A program made the position numbers and the translations under genes. Below the pieces are notes generated by a model. The model was not told the DNA's origin and made no database searches. It worked only from the letters and a program-made list of their open reading frames with translations. A stretch of 64,000 nucleotides of DNA from an uncultured Clostridia bacterium (lineage in GTDB: Bacteria > Bacillota > Clostridia > Oscillospirales > Acutalibacteraceae), in NCBI GenBank assembly GCA_944380765.1, contig CALWIO010000001.1:124001-188000 (forward strand), read 5' to 3'. Below are positions 17,023 to 25,842 of the stretch, piece after piece; the first letter of the stretch is position 1; each line of letters opens with the position of its first letter.

Positions 17023-18663
17023 ATGGAAAAATTCAAGATTAACATAGAGTATTTTACCGACGGCACTTATTACAGCACAAATCTTTTTGAAACCGATCAT
17101 TTCAAGATTGACGCCACCGCTAATACAGACCACATAGCCTTAAAGCTGACGCCTAAGGCCTGCAAGCTTTCAAAGCTGCGTTTTAAAATGACGGTGCCCT
17201 TTGACTTCGGGCGGGATTCAAGGGTTTTTGTAAACGGCTATCAGTCGTGGACGGACTGCCGCGAATATTTTACAGACGAGAAGCCGCCCCGTCTTGACTT
17301 AAAGCAGGAAATAGTGCTTAAAGCCACGGCGCTGGGGGCTTCCGGCGATTACAAATTTAAAAAATACGACCGCCGCGCAGGTGTGTTTCACGGGTATTCC
17401 TACGCCTATTCAAGAAAGGAAAACCGCTATGACCTTTTCGGCTCTTTAAGCGAGCGCGAGGGATTTACAATCATTACCGCCGACTGTCCGCGCGGTGAGT
17501 TTGTTTTTGAAAGGGATTTGCAGGGCGTTGAAATCGACGGCGGCTACACCCTTATTGACATCGCGCATTTTTCAGGCGGAGAGGACGAGGTATTTGACCG
17601 TTATTTTGCCGCTATGGGCATAAAAAAACCGTCGGCGAAGCGCGCCTGCGGCTACACTACCTGGTACAACTATTACAGCGCTATAAATGAGGACATTGTT
17701 TTAAAGGACCTTGAAGCGCTCTCAAAATTGCAGCCGCGCGCGGACTTTTTCCAGATTGACGACGGTTATCAGACCGCTGTGGGCGACTGGCTTTCGATTG
17801 ACCCGAAAAAATTTCCGCGCGGAATGAAATTCACCGCCGACAAAATTCACGAAAAGGGAATGAAAGCCGGTTTATGGCTGGCTCCGCTGGCGTGTCAGTT
17901 CAAAAGCGCGGTCGCTAAAAATCACCCCGACTGGCTCATACGCGACAAGCGCTCAATACCCGTAAGGTGCGGCTTTAACTGGGGCGGTTTTTTCGCTCTG
18001 GACATTGAAAATCCCGAAGCTCGCGACTATATACGCAACTTCTTTAATGTGGTTTTAAACGAATGGGGCTACGATATGGTAAAGCTCGATTTTCTGTATG
18101 CCGCCTGCATTGTTCCAAACCACGGAAAATCAAGAGGTCAGCTCATGTGCGAGGCTATGGACTTTTTAAGGGAATGCGCCGGCGACAAGCTGATTCTGGG
18201 CTGCGGAGTACCGCTCGCCCCGGCTTTCGGCAAGGCGGATTACTGCCGCATAGGAGCGGATATGGACCTGCGCTGGACTAAGGCGAACAAATTTCACCGG
18301 GAAGATGTTTCGACTCCGCACGCTCTGGGCAACACGGTATTCCGCAGGCAGCTTGACGGCAGGGCGTTTTTAAACGACCCCGACGTATTTCTCCTGCGCG
18401 ACAGCAATATGGAATGTACTCCCGCGCAGAGGAAAATAATCGCGACGGTCAACAGCGTTTTCGGCAGTCTTCTGTTCACCTCGGACAATGTTGACGAATA
18501 CTCGCCGGAACAGACGGAGTTTCTGAGCCGGATTTTCTCAGGCGAAAAGCCGCAGGAGGTTTCCGCCGAATTTGTGACTAACGATATACTTGAAATAAAC
18601 TACTGCGAGGACGGGATTAAAAACCGGCTTTGCTTTAACCTGAAAAGCGGCGAGCTTTACTGA
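17023..18663 (+). CDS. GH36-type alpha-galactosidase family protein
   Basis: A 546-residue glycosidase of clan GH-D. The first 200 residues are a beta-sandwich; the barrel begins near GYTTWYNYYS. The substrate-site motif is FQIDDGYQ (D246, D247), the likely nucleophile is D356 in VKLDFLYA, and the acid/base candidate lies in RIGADMDLRW (D413 or D415). It lacks the long C-terminus of raffinose-type 700-residue enzymes. There is no signal peptide, so it should act on imported galactosides. An AAGGAGC site precedes the ATG. A diguanylate-signalling gene follows 33 bp downstream on the same strand, with no terminator between. Alpha-N-acetylgalactosaminidase activity is a possible alternative. Confidence 0.85.
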   Translation: MEKFKINIEYFTDGTYYSTNLFETDHFKIDATANTDHIALKLTPKACKLSKLRFKMTVPFDFGRDSRVFVNGYQSWTDCREYFTDEKPPRLDLKQEIVLKATALGASGDYKFKKYDRRAGVFHGYSYAYSRKENRYDLFGSLSEREGFTIITADCPRGEFVFERDLQGVEIDGGYTLIDIAHFSGGEDEVFDRYFAAMGIKKPSAKRACGYTTWYNYYSAINEDIVLKDLEALSKLQPRADFFQIDDGYQTAVGDWLSIDPKKFPRGMKFTADKIHEKGMKAGLWLAPLACQFKSAVAKNHPDWLIRDKRSIPVRCGFNWGGFFALDIENPEARDYIRNFFNVVLNEWGYDMVKLDFLYAACIVPNHGKSRGQLMCEAMDFLRECAGDKLILGCGVPLAPAFGKADYCRIGADMDLRWTKANKFHREDVSTPHALGNTVFRRQLDGRAFLNDPDVFLLRDSNMECTPAQRKIIATVNSVFGSLLFTSDNVDEYSPEQTEFLSRIFSGEKPQEVSAEFVTNDILEINYCEDGIKNRLCFNLKSGELY

Positions 18664-18696
18664 TTCTGACTTTAAATCCGCGGAGGTGATTGCTTT

Positions 18697-20922
18697 TTGA
18701 AAGCGGAAAAAACCGTTGTAAGATATTTGACGCTTGTTTTCCTTTGCGTTCTGGCGGCAGTAACAATTATAGGTTTTCCTGTTTTTCTTACCATGGAGCT
18801 TGACGGTCAGACTCAGGGATTTCTGCTTCAGCTTTCCAAAAAGAACGGAGAGTCGGTTGGTTTTAAGCTGAAAGAGCATACGGTATTCCTTGAAAATCTT
18901 GTTCTTGACATTGACCCTGATTTGCTTGACAATCCGATGGAAGCTATTGAAGGGGTTGAAAGCTTTAATGTGCATATAGCCTACACTCGTTACGGCATTA
19001 TTATGCCCGACGGATACGCCTACACCTCCGACGGAAAGACGGAAAGGCTACGCAACACCACCCTTACAAAACGCTGCTTAGAGGAAAAAGAACTGATTAT
19101 TTCGCGGCTTGACGCGGAAAGCAGCATTGACCGTGAGGACAGCTTTATAATTATGGAGCCGCTTATTGACGAAGGCGAGGCAAAGGCTGTCGTGTTCATA
19201 GTCTTTTCAGAGGAAGATGTTCTTAAAAACTTTAATTCCACAGCTTTTTCCAACACGGAGATTTTCTTTATAATTGACGGAGAGGGCAACAGCGTTGTCA
19301 CCACAAGCAGCAGCGACAAGCTGCAAAATATTGAAAATGTGTTTACCTCCTCTTTGCTGGGCGACACTTATCAGAGCAAGACGGTTGAAGAGATAAAAGC
19401 GGATATTAAAGACGGCGCTTCGGGTGTGGTATATCTCGGAATAGGAGCAAAATACTATCTTTACTACTCGCCTCTGGGCTTTAACGACTGGTACATTCTG
19501 TCGGTTGTCCCCTCGGATGTGATAAACTCCACAAGGAACACGGTGTTGGTATATGTAATACTGATGTGCTTCTTTTTAGTATGCGTTTTCATTCTTTTCG
19601 GCATATACATAGTGCTTTCGGAGAAGCACAAAAAAGAGGACCTGCACAAATTCCTTTATACCGACAGCATTACGGGCGGCTGCTCCTACACCAAATTCTG
19701 CATTGACATAGCAAAAGCGCTGTCAAGGGGCAAGCGCAAATACGCCTATGTGGCGATGGATATTGACAGTTTCAGCCTTATTAACAGCCATTTCGGCTAC
19801 AAGCACGGCAACCGGATTATTAAACATCTTGACGAGCTTCTGAAAAGCGAAACCGGCGACGGCGAATACTCCGCAAGGTTTTACGGCGACACATTCGTAG
19901 CGCTTTTGCAGTACAGCGATGAGGCGCAGCTTAAAGAGAGAGTTGAAAAATTCTGCGAAAGCTGCCGCTCTGTTCAGAAATACGGTATGACGGACTACAT
20001 ACTTACCCCCAGCGCCGGAATTTACTGCATTGAGCCTCACGAAAAGAATATTCAGAAAATTCACAACTGCGCCATGATGGCAAAATCCCTTGTAAAAGGC
20101 GACGGCGACAGGCTGTACGCCGTTTACAACGAAAAACTGCAACAGAGCATAACCAGCAAAAAAATTCTTGCCGACGAGCTTACAAAAGCCATAAAAGACG
20201 GAAGTCTTACGGTTTTCTATCAGCCGCAGTACAGCGCGGGCACGCCGAAGCTGCGCGGAGCGGAAGCGCTTATCCGCTGGCAGAAAAGCGACGGCACAAA
20301 TATTCCGCCCTCACAGTTTATTCCGCTGGCGGAAGAGAGAAACCTTATAAAAGACATTGACCGTCTTGTTTTTGAAAAGGTGTGCAAAGCGCAGAAAGCC
20401 GCAGCTGACGAGGGGCTGCCCGACATTGATTTTTCAGTAAATGTTTCGCAGCAGTCGCTTTACGCCGCCGACTTTGTGGACAAATACATTGAGATAATAG
20501 AGAAAACAGGCGCGGATATTTCGCACATTCACCTTGAAATTACCGAGAGTTCCCTTTTTGACAACACCCGTATGTTTATAAAGCTGCTGCGGCGTCTGCA
20601 CAAAGCCAACTTTAAAATAATGATGGACGATTTCGGAACAGGCTACTCCTCGCTTATGCTTCTCAAATCTCTTCCGTTTGACTACTTGAAGCTTGACAAA
20701 AGCTTCATTGACGATTACGCCAATCCGCGCGGAAGCGCCATAATAGAATGTGTTATAATGATGGCGAAAAAGCTGGGCGTTACCCTTGTCGCCGAAGGTA
20801 TTGAAACCGAGGCGCAGTACGATTACATATCGGAAATGGGCTGCGACCTGGTGCAGGGCTTTTATTTAAGCCGCCCGATAAGTTACGGGGAGCTTAAAAA
20901 TATGCTTCGCGAAACGCTATAA
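18697..20922 (+). CDS. Membrane GGDEF-EAL protein, likely c-di-GMP phosphodiesterase
   Basis: A 741-residue sensor. Helix 1 (about 9-32), an extracytoplasmic sensor domain (35-275), helix 2 (281-308), a GGDEF-fold domain and a C-terminal EAL domain follow in order. The diguanylate-cyclase signature is degenerate (YGDTF, 396-400), so synthesis is not expected. The EAL domain keeps its catalytic landmarks: EALIRW (523-528), NVSQQSL, EITES, DDFGTGYSS, KLDKSFI and AEGIETEAQ. The start is a TTG preceded by a strong GGAGGTGAT site. It may be cotranscribed with the GH36 gene. Its 3' end overlaps the convergent gerC by 6 bp. The likely role is to lower c-di-GMP in response to an external signal. Confidence 0.9.
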   Translation: MKAEKTVVRYLTLVFLCVLAAVTIIGFPVFLTMELDGQTQGFLLQLSKKNGESVGFKLKEHTVFLENLVLDIDPDLLDNPMEAIEGVESFNVHIAYTRYGIIMPDGYAYTSDGKTERLRNTTLTKRCLEEKELIISRLDAESSIDREDSFIIMEPLIDEGEAKAVVFIVFSEEDVLKNFNSTAFSNTEIFFIIDGEGNSVVTTSSSDKLQNIENVFTSSLLGDTYQSKTVEEIKADIKDGASGVVYLGIGAKYYLYYSPLGFNDWYILSVVPSDVINSTRNTVLVYVILMCFFLVCVFILFGIYIVLSEKHKKEDLHKFLYTDSITGGCSYTKFCIDIAKALSRGKRKYAYVAMDIDSFSLINSHFGYKHGNRIIKHLDELLKSETGDGEYSARFYGDTFVALLQYSDEAQLKERVEKFCESCRSVQKYGMTDYILTPSAGIYCIEPHEKNIQKIHNCAMMAKSLVKGDGDRLYAVYNEKLQQSITSKKILADELTKAIKDGSLTVFYQPQYSAGTPKLRGAEALIRWQKSDGTNIPPSQFIPLAEERNLIKDIDRLVFEKVCKAQKAAADEGLPDIDFSVNVSQQSLYAADFVDKYIEIIEKTGADISHIHLEITESSLFDNTRMFIKLLRRLHKANFKIMMDDFGTGYSSLMLLKSLPFDYLKLDKSFIDDYANPRGSAIIECVIMMAKKLGVTLVAEGIETEAQYDYISEMGCDLVQGFYLSRPISYGELKNMLRETL

Positions 20923-22065
20923 CACTTCAAGATTTTCGTGCCCTACCCTTCTGATTTTTACCGAAACCTCAATGCTGTAACTGCTTTCACTCATTACGGC
21001 GCTGAGGTTTTCTTTGTTTTCTCTGTAAAACGAGGGATACTTTTGATAAATCAGCCTTGAATATCCGGGCACATCGCAGACATTTTCGGAATACAGCTTT
21101 CCGGTCAGCTCCCCCGCCTGATTTTTTAGATAGTCCTGCGCGCCGTTTTTAAGCTCTTCAAGTCTTTTTAAATCGACTTCCTTTTCTTTTCCGTCATATA
21201 TTTCAGCCACATCCACGGTCACGCTGATTTTTATGCTGAAACGGAGCGCGCCGTTTACAAGCTTTACCTTTCTTTCGGTTTCGCTCTCAACTATATTCAT
21301 CGACACTTTTTCGCCCTCTGATGTCTTAAAAGCAAAGGTTCCGTTGTAAACATCATCGCACAGAAAATTCAGCGCGGCAGTTTCGCTTCTTGTCAGCGAG
21401 GAATTGTATTTGCCGTCGCAGAAAAGGGCGGTTTCCTTAACCCTAATGCTTTTTTTGTCTCCGGATTCCTCGTTTACATAGAGCACGGGCAGAGCGAAGC
21501 AGGAATCCTCGGAATAATACTCCCTTATCACCTCGTAAAGCTCCGGCTTGTAAATTTCCGCCTCATATTCGGACGCCTGCAAAGCCAAATCAATATTTTT
21601 AGCCACAATCTCGCCGCCGGAAGTGACCTCCAATATCTCGGCGGCGGTATCTTTCGCCATAGCCACATAAACAGACGGGCCGTTGTCGGCGTCACGGGCA
21701 AAGAAGTCGATTACCGAATAAATTCCAGTTTCGGCAATTTTTTTGCCGATTACGATTATACGGTTCTGGGAATACATGGGTATATGTCCCTCGTATTCAA
21801 AAATTCTTTTTATGGCGGTCTGAACGGTCATTCCGCTGACCTTATAGATTTTTACGGTATCCTCCACCGTTTCGTTGGTGGAGGCTGACTGTGCGTTTGT
21901 ATTTATTGCCTGAACGGTTACGGTATAGCTGTTATCCTCCTCCAAATCTATACCTATTCCCTGAATTATCAGGCGGTTTCCTATATCGTTTTTATATATT
22001 TCGTTGCCGCCTATTGAAAGCAGCACCGCCAGCGCGAGTATCGCCGTTATTATTGATTTAGGCAT
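20917..22065 (-). CDS. gerC: Spore germination protein GerC family, lipobox cysteine absent
   Basis: A 382-residue C subunit of a Ger germinant receptor, located at the spore inner membrane. The family is recognisable from the N-terminal NRLIIQGIGIDLEED strand, the AVDFFARD-like region (VIDFFARDADNGP) and the C-terminal domain ending in IEVSVKIRRVG. Typical GerC proteins are lipoproteins with an L-x-G-C lipobox near residue 20; here the stretch reads LLSIGGNEIYK with no cysteine, so the hydrophobic N-terminus is probably an uncleaved anchor or an ordinary signal peptide. It overlaps gerB by 8 bp. No terminator separates it from the convergent EAL gene. Confidence 0.9.
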   Translation of the reverse strand: MPKSIITAILALAVLLSIGGNEIYKNDIGNRLIIQGIGIDLEEDNSYTVTVQAINTNAQSASTNETVEDTVKIYKVSGMTVQTAIKRIFEYEGHIPMYSQNRIIVIGKKIAETGIYSVIDFFARDADNGPSVYVAMAKDTAAEILEVTSGGEIVAKNIDLALQASEYEAEIYKPELYEVIREYYSEDSCFALPVLYVNEESGDKKSIRVKETALFCDGKYNSSLTRSETAALNFLCDDVYNGTFAFKTSEGEKVSMNIVESETERKVKLVNGALRFSIKISVTVDVAEIYDGKEKEVDLKRLEELKNGAQDYLKNQAGELTGKLYSENVCDVPGYSRLIYQKYPSFYRENKENLSAVMSESSYSIEVSVKIRRVGHENLEVL

Positions 22066-23128
22066 ATTTTTTTCTCCTTTGCAGTATCAGCGCGGTCACG
22101 GGTATTAAAAGCGCGCAGAGAAATATTGAAATTGTTTTTACTGTGCTGCTATCCAAAATTACAAACCGGTTAATTGAGCCGGTTACATAAAAGCAACCAG
22201 CCGCCGAAACAGCCGAGAACGCCGCAAGCGCCGCGTTGAAGCTGATTCTTTTGAAATGCAGGCTTAAAAGCCTTGCCGCGCAGTAAAACAGCAGGGCTGT
22301 TTTGAAAAAGGCGCACAACAGCCACACAACGGTAATTATTGAGTCGAGCCGTCTGAACATTGAAAAATCGGCGATTGCGGCAAGGGAATGGAACGGGAAA
22401 AGCTGAGTGCTTGTAAATTCTCCCATAACTCCCGCTTCAAAAAAGAATATCAGCGCCGCGGCTGCCGCGCTTGTTATTATCCAGATTAAACAGCCCTTTG
22501 TTTTTCCGTCCTTTACCTCTCCGGCGGCTGCCGCTATTACGGCAAGCTCAACGGAGCGGGAAGCGGATTTTACAAGCGTCTTTAAAAAAGGCGCTGCGCC
22601 GTTGTAAAAAAGCGGAGTGAAATTCAGCGTGTCGATGTCGTCCGTTAAAGTGGCAAGCACAAAAATCACTGTCGCCGCCGCGAGCACAAGCATCAGCACG
22701 GCTCCTCTGCCCAGCGCCTCTATTCCGAGATACGCTCCGTAGCCGCAGGAGAGCACCGCGAAAATAAGCGTATAATTTACATTTGTTTCGGAAAATACGA
22801 TAGTTCCGGCAAAAAGGTCAAGCCGTGAAACGGTTGTCAGGGTAAAATACAAAAACACCGCGCAGTAAATTACAGCCGCCGCCTTTGCCGCCGCCGGCGA
22901 GCGTTCGGCAATAATCTCGGTCACGCTCTTGTTTTCGCTTTTTCTGAACAAAAAATACACAGGAAGCAAAAGCAGAATATCGGTCACGCACTGCAAAGCT
23001 CCCATAAGCACCATATCCGACAGCAGAATATCCTTGGTGTAAGCCGGAATATAAGTGAAAATTGTCAGCAGTCTTGTTAAAAACAGAAGCGAAAAGAACT
23101 GAAATGAACTGAGTTTTGAAGAAGTCAT
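22058..23128 (-). CDS. gerB: Spore germination permease-like protein GerB
   Basis: A 356-residue polytopic membrane protein of the endospore germination permease family (amino-acid/polyamine/organocation fold), which binds germinant in the spore inner membrane together with GerA and GerC. About ten hydrophobic segments are visible. The N-terminus (SSFQFFSLLFLTRLLTI) and the second segment's VTEIIAERSP loop fit the family. It starts 15 bp after the gerA stop and overlaps gerC. The ligand cannot be predicted from the sequence. Confidence 0.9.
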   Translation of the reverse strand: MTSSKLSSFQFFSLLFLTRLLTIFTYIPAYTKDILLSDMVLMGALQCVTDILLLLPVYFLFRKSENKSVTEIIAERSPAAAKAAAVIYCAVFLYFTLTTVSRLDLFAGTIVFSETNVNYTLIFAVLSCGYGAYLGIEALGRGAVLMLVLAAATVIFVLATLTDDIDTLNFTPLFYNGAAPFLKTLVKSASRSVELAVIAAAAGEVKDGKTKGCLIWIITSAAAAALIFFFEAGVMGEFTSTQLFPFHSLAAIADFSMFRRLDSIITVVWLLCAFFKTALLFYCAARLLSLHFKRISFNAALAAFSAVSAAGCFYVTGSINRFVILDSSTVKTISIFLCALLIPVTALILQRRKKYA

Positions 23129-23143
23129 ATTCTCACCCCGCTG

Positions 23144-24652
23144 TTATTTTTTCAGCTTGTCAATTTGCATTCGCCGTCTGCCCATCTGCCGCCAGCTTTC
23201 CCTGCCTATCATATCACGCCACGCGCCTGGCTTAGTAGGCGACAGCGGAGAGGTATAGGGCACTCCCATTGATGAGAGCGAAGCGAGATTGACAAGCACG
23301 GCGGCAAAGCCGAAAACTATACCGTATAGTCCGGCTATTCCGCCCACAATTATAAACACAAACCTTAAAATCGCCACAGGCTCATAAAGACTCGCGACCA
23401 CAAAGGAGCTTACGGCGGTTAAACCGACAACTATAAGCATAGGCGCGGCAACAATGCCCGCCATTACGGCCGCCTCGCCTATTACAAGGGCGCCGACAAT
23501 GGAAATTGCGTTGCCTACGGATTTGGGAATTCTCAGTCCCGCTTCGCGTACGATTTCATAAATAAAATGTATCAGCAGCGCCTCCGCCACAATAGGCAGG
23601 GGCGTTTTGCTTTCCTGACTCGTTATGCTGAAAACCATAGCTTCGGGAATCATCTCCTGATGAAAGGTGCAGACCGCCACATAAAATCCCGGCAAAAACA
23701 CGCTAAGCACGAACGACATAATTTTTAACACCCGCGCAAAAGCCGCGTAATAGGCTCTTTTAAGGTAATCGTCCAGCGAATGAAAGCTCTCGATAAACAG
23801 ATGGGGCACCACTAGCGCGTCCGGAGTGCCGTCAACAATTATCCCGATTTTTCCTTCACCCAGCTTTGCGCAGAACACATCAGGGCGTTCAGTTGTGGCG
23901 TTGCAGCTGAAAATCGAATACTTGTTCCGGTTTAAAAAAGGCTGCAAATATCCTGAGCCGAGCACCACATCAAGCTGCGCGTTTTTAATACTGTTTACCG
24001 CCTCGTCCACCATTTTCATATCCGCCCTGTCGGACATATACATTACGCAGACTCTTGTTTTGCTTGTCGCGCCGACTTCAAGGGTTTTGATTTTAAGCAC
24101 GGGACTTCTCACTCGGCGCCTCACCATTGCCACATTGTCCTTAAAGCTCTCGACAAAGCCCTCTCTTGACCCGCGCTCCTGACTTTCGGTATTCGGCTCG
24201 TCGGGCGTTCTTTTCGCGAAATACTGCACTCCGAAAAGCACCGCGAAGCCTCCGCCCTCGGCAAGCATTAAAAGATTGCCCGACAGCATTTCGGCTATTG
24301 CCGTTTCCATATCCCTTGTAACGGATTTATCAATACTGCCCGAAACCCTGTCCGCGGCGTGTGAAAGCGCGCCGTCGCCGTCAAAAGAGGAAAAATCCCC
24401 CTTTGAAACGGGCAGCATTATCTGTTCGGTTATGAGAAGATTGTCGCACATACCGTCAAGCATAACGAACAAAAACTCTCTGCCGCTGACATTGAGGCTT
24501 CTGTATTTAACATCAAAGGAATCGCCGAGGCTCTGCTTTAAATACGCCCTGTCCTTTTGCAGGTCGCCGCTGATTTTTACGCTTTCGGCTGTTTTTTGGG
24601 AATCCTCAACGGTTATTTCCTCGACTTTTTTTGTAAACCACCTGTTTTTCAT
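23144..24652 (-). CDS. gerA: Spore germination protein GerA
   Basis: A 502-residue A subunit of a germinant receptor: an N-terminal soluble domain (to about 300), followed by a C-terminal membrane domain with around five helices. Family landmarks include REFLFVMLDG, VRRRVRSPVLKI and IPEAMVFSI, then the tail MGVPYTSPLSP and RDMIGRESWRQMGRRRM. The longer frame starts at 24706, but ATG 24652 has the AGGTGAT ribosome site. The order gerA-gerB-gerC with short gaps or overlaps is the classical operon. Expression in the forespore is expected; a weak sigma-F/G-like promoter lies upstream. Confidence 0.93.
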   Translation of the reverse strand: MKNRWFTKKVEEITVEDSQKTAESVKISGDLQKDRAYLKQSLGDSFDVKYRSLNVSGREFLFVMLDGMCDNLLITEQIMLPVSKGDFSSFDGDGALSHAADRVSGSIDKSVTRDMETAIAEMLSGNLLMLAEGGGFAVLFGVQYFAKRTPDEPNTESQERGSREGFVESFKDNVAMVRRRVRSPVLKIKTLEVGATSKTRVCVMYMSDRADMKMVDEAVNSIKNAQLDVVLGSGYLQPFLNRNKYSIFSCNATTERPDVFCAKLGEGKIGIIVDGTPDALVVPHLFIESFHSLDDYLKRAYYAAFARVLKIMSFVLSVFLPGFYVAVCTFHQEMIPEAMVFSITSQESKTPLPIVAEALLIHFIYEIVREAGLRIPKSVGNAISIVGALVIGEAAVMAGIVAAPMLIVVGLTAVSSFVVASLYEPVAILRFVFIIVGGIAGLYGIVFGFAAVLVNLASLSSMGVPYTSPLSPTKPGAWRDMIGRESWRQMGRRRMQIDKLKK

Positions 24653-24667
24653 AAATATCACCTGTTT

Positions 24668-24698
24668 ATTTTTTTCCCTTAATTCCAAGTAATATTCC
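24668..24698 (-). promoter_or_regulatory. Possible forespore (sigma-F/G-like) promoter of gerA-B-C
   Basis: GGAATA (24698-24693) is followed after 15 bp by GGGAAAAAAAT. This loosely resembles forespore sigma consensus boxes, and the gene type makes such control likely. The match is weak. Confidence 0.25.
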
Positions 24699-24738
24699 AA
24701 ACGCAAACAGCAAAAGATAAGGTGAAAGGAGATTTTTT

Positions 24739-25413
24739 ATGTTTGTTACTTTCATAAGAACCGTTCTGCTTTATCTTATCGTTACGGTGACTTTCAGGGT
24801 GATGGGCAAGCGGCAGTTAGGCGAGCTTCAGCCTACGGAGCTTGTTATAACTCTGCTGCTTTCCGAAATTGCGGCTCTGCCCATGCAGGACAACGACCTG
24901 CCGCTTATCAGCACCGTTATTCCCGTGCTTGTGCTTGTGGGGCTTGAAATAATCATATCCTTTATAAGCCTTAAAAGCGTCAAATTCCGCACCGCGCTTC
25001 AAGGCAACTCGATTATAGTAATCCGTGACGGCAAGCTCGACTTAAAGCGGCTCAAACAGATAAGATACACCATTGACGATATTCTGGAAGCGCTGAGGCA
25101 AAAAGATGTTTTTGACATTTCAACGGTTCAGTATGCGATTATAGAAACAAACGGCTCAATAAGCGTTATGTTAAAGCCGGAACATCAGGCCGTATCAAGA
25201 AAAGACCTGAAAATATCAGCCGAGGACAGCGGCTTGCCCTGTGCGGTCATAGTTGACGGCAGAATAATAGAATCGGACTTTGAGGACTGTGAAATGACAA
25301 AATCCGGACTGAAAAATCTGATTAAAAAGAACCGGGTTGATGTAAAAAACACTCTTTTGATGACCGTTGACAAGGGGAAAAACACAAACATTATAAGGAA
25401 AGATGAGAAATGA
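24739..25413 (+). CDS. DUF421 (YetF/YcaP-like) membrane protein
   Basis: A 224-residue protein with three N-terminal transmembrane helices (to about residue 80) followed by two small cytosolic alpha/beta subdomains. Landmarks are RVMGKRQLGELQPTELVITLLLSEIAA, of which the MGKR and E-LV pattern is diagnostic, and FRTALQGNSIIVIRDGKL. Members occur in spore formers and several affect spore or envelope properties, but the biochemical role is unknown. An AAAGGAG site precedes the ATG. It is divergent from gerA and overlaps the DUF4363 gene by 4 bp. Confidence 0.88.
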   Translation: MFVTFIRTVLLYLIVTVTFRVMGKRQLGELQPTELVITLLLSEIAALPMQDNDLPLISTVIPVLVLVGLEIIISFISLKSVKFRTALQGNSIIVIRDGKLDLKRLKQIRYTIDDILEALRQKDVFDISTVQYAIIETNGSISVMLKPEHQAVSRKDLKISAEDSGLPCAVIVDGRIIESDFEDCEMTKSGLKNLIKKNRVDVKNTLLMTVDKGKNTNIIRKDEK

Positions 25414-25790
25414 AAAGGCTTTTTTTCGCGATAGGGGCGCTGATACTGGCGCTGATAATATGTTTTTCGGGATATTTTGTTTTAACCTCCTCCTGCGGCA
25501 GGCTGATAGAGTCGCTTGAAAAGGTTTCGCAAAGCGCTGCCGCCGAAAACGAGGAAGAGGCTCTTGAAAGAACAGAGGAAGCCTTAAAGCTGTGGGAAAA
25601 ACTAAATCCCAGAATAAACGCCCTTACCCATCACGAGGAAACCGACGAGCTGGAAGAGATTGTAAAAAGCCTTACGATTTTCGCGGAGCAAAAGGATTTA
25701 AAACAGCTTTACGAAAAATCAGAAATCGCCATTAACCGGCTGGAACACATAGAAGAAAACGAAAAGCCGGTTTTCGGCAACATCTTTTAA
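25410..25790 (+). CDS. DUF4363-like small membrane protein
   Basis: A 126-residue protein with one N-terminal helix (residues 4-25) and an acidic helical exterior domain rich in Glu and Lys (for example ENEEEALERTEEALKLWEKL). It overlaps the stop of the DUF421 gene in an ATGA junction, so the two are translationally coupled. DUF4363 proteins typically accompany DUF421 genes in Clostridia, which supports the call. The function is unknown. Confidence 0.8.
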   Translation: MKRLFFAIGALILALIICFSGYFVLTSSCGRLIESLEKVSQSAAAENEEEALERTEEALKLWEKLNPRINALTHHEETDELEEIVKSLTIFAEQKDLKQLYEKSEIAINRLEHIEENEKPVFGNIF

Positions 25791-25793
25791 TGC

Positions 25794-25825
25794 AAAAATC
25801 CCCGGGCAAAAACCCGGGGATTTTT
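25794..25825. terminator. Bidirectional terminator between DUF4363 and nanK genes
   Basis: Ten-base arms AATCCCCGGG and CCCGGGGATT around a CAAAAA loop, with a T-run on both strands. It serves the convergent units. Confidence 0.9.
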
Positions 25826-25842
25826 ATATGCCATATTCAATT

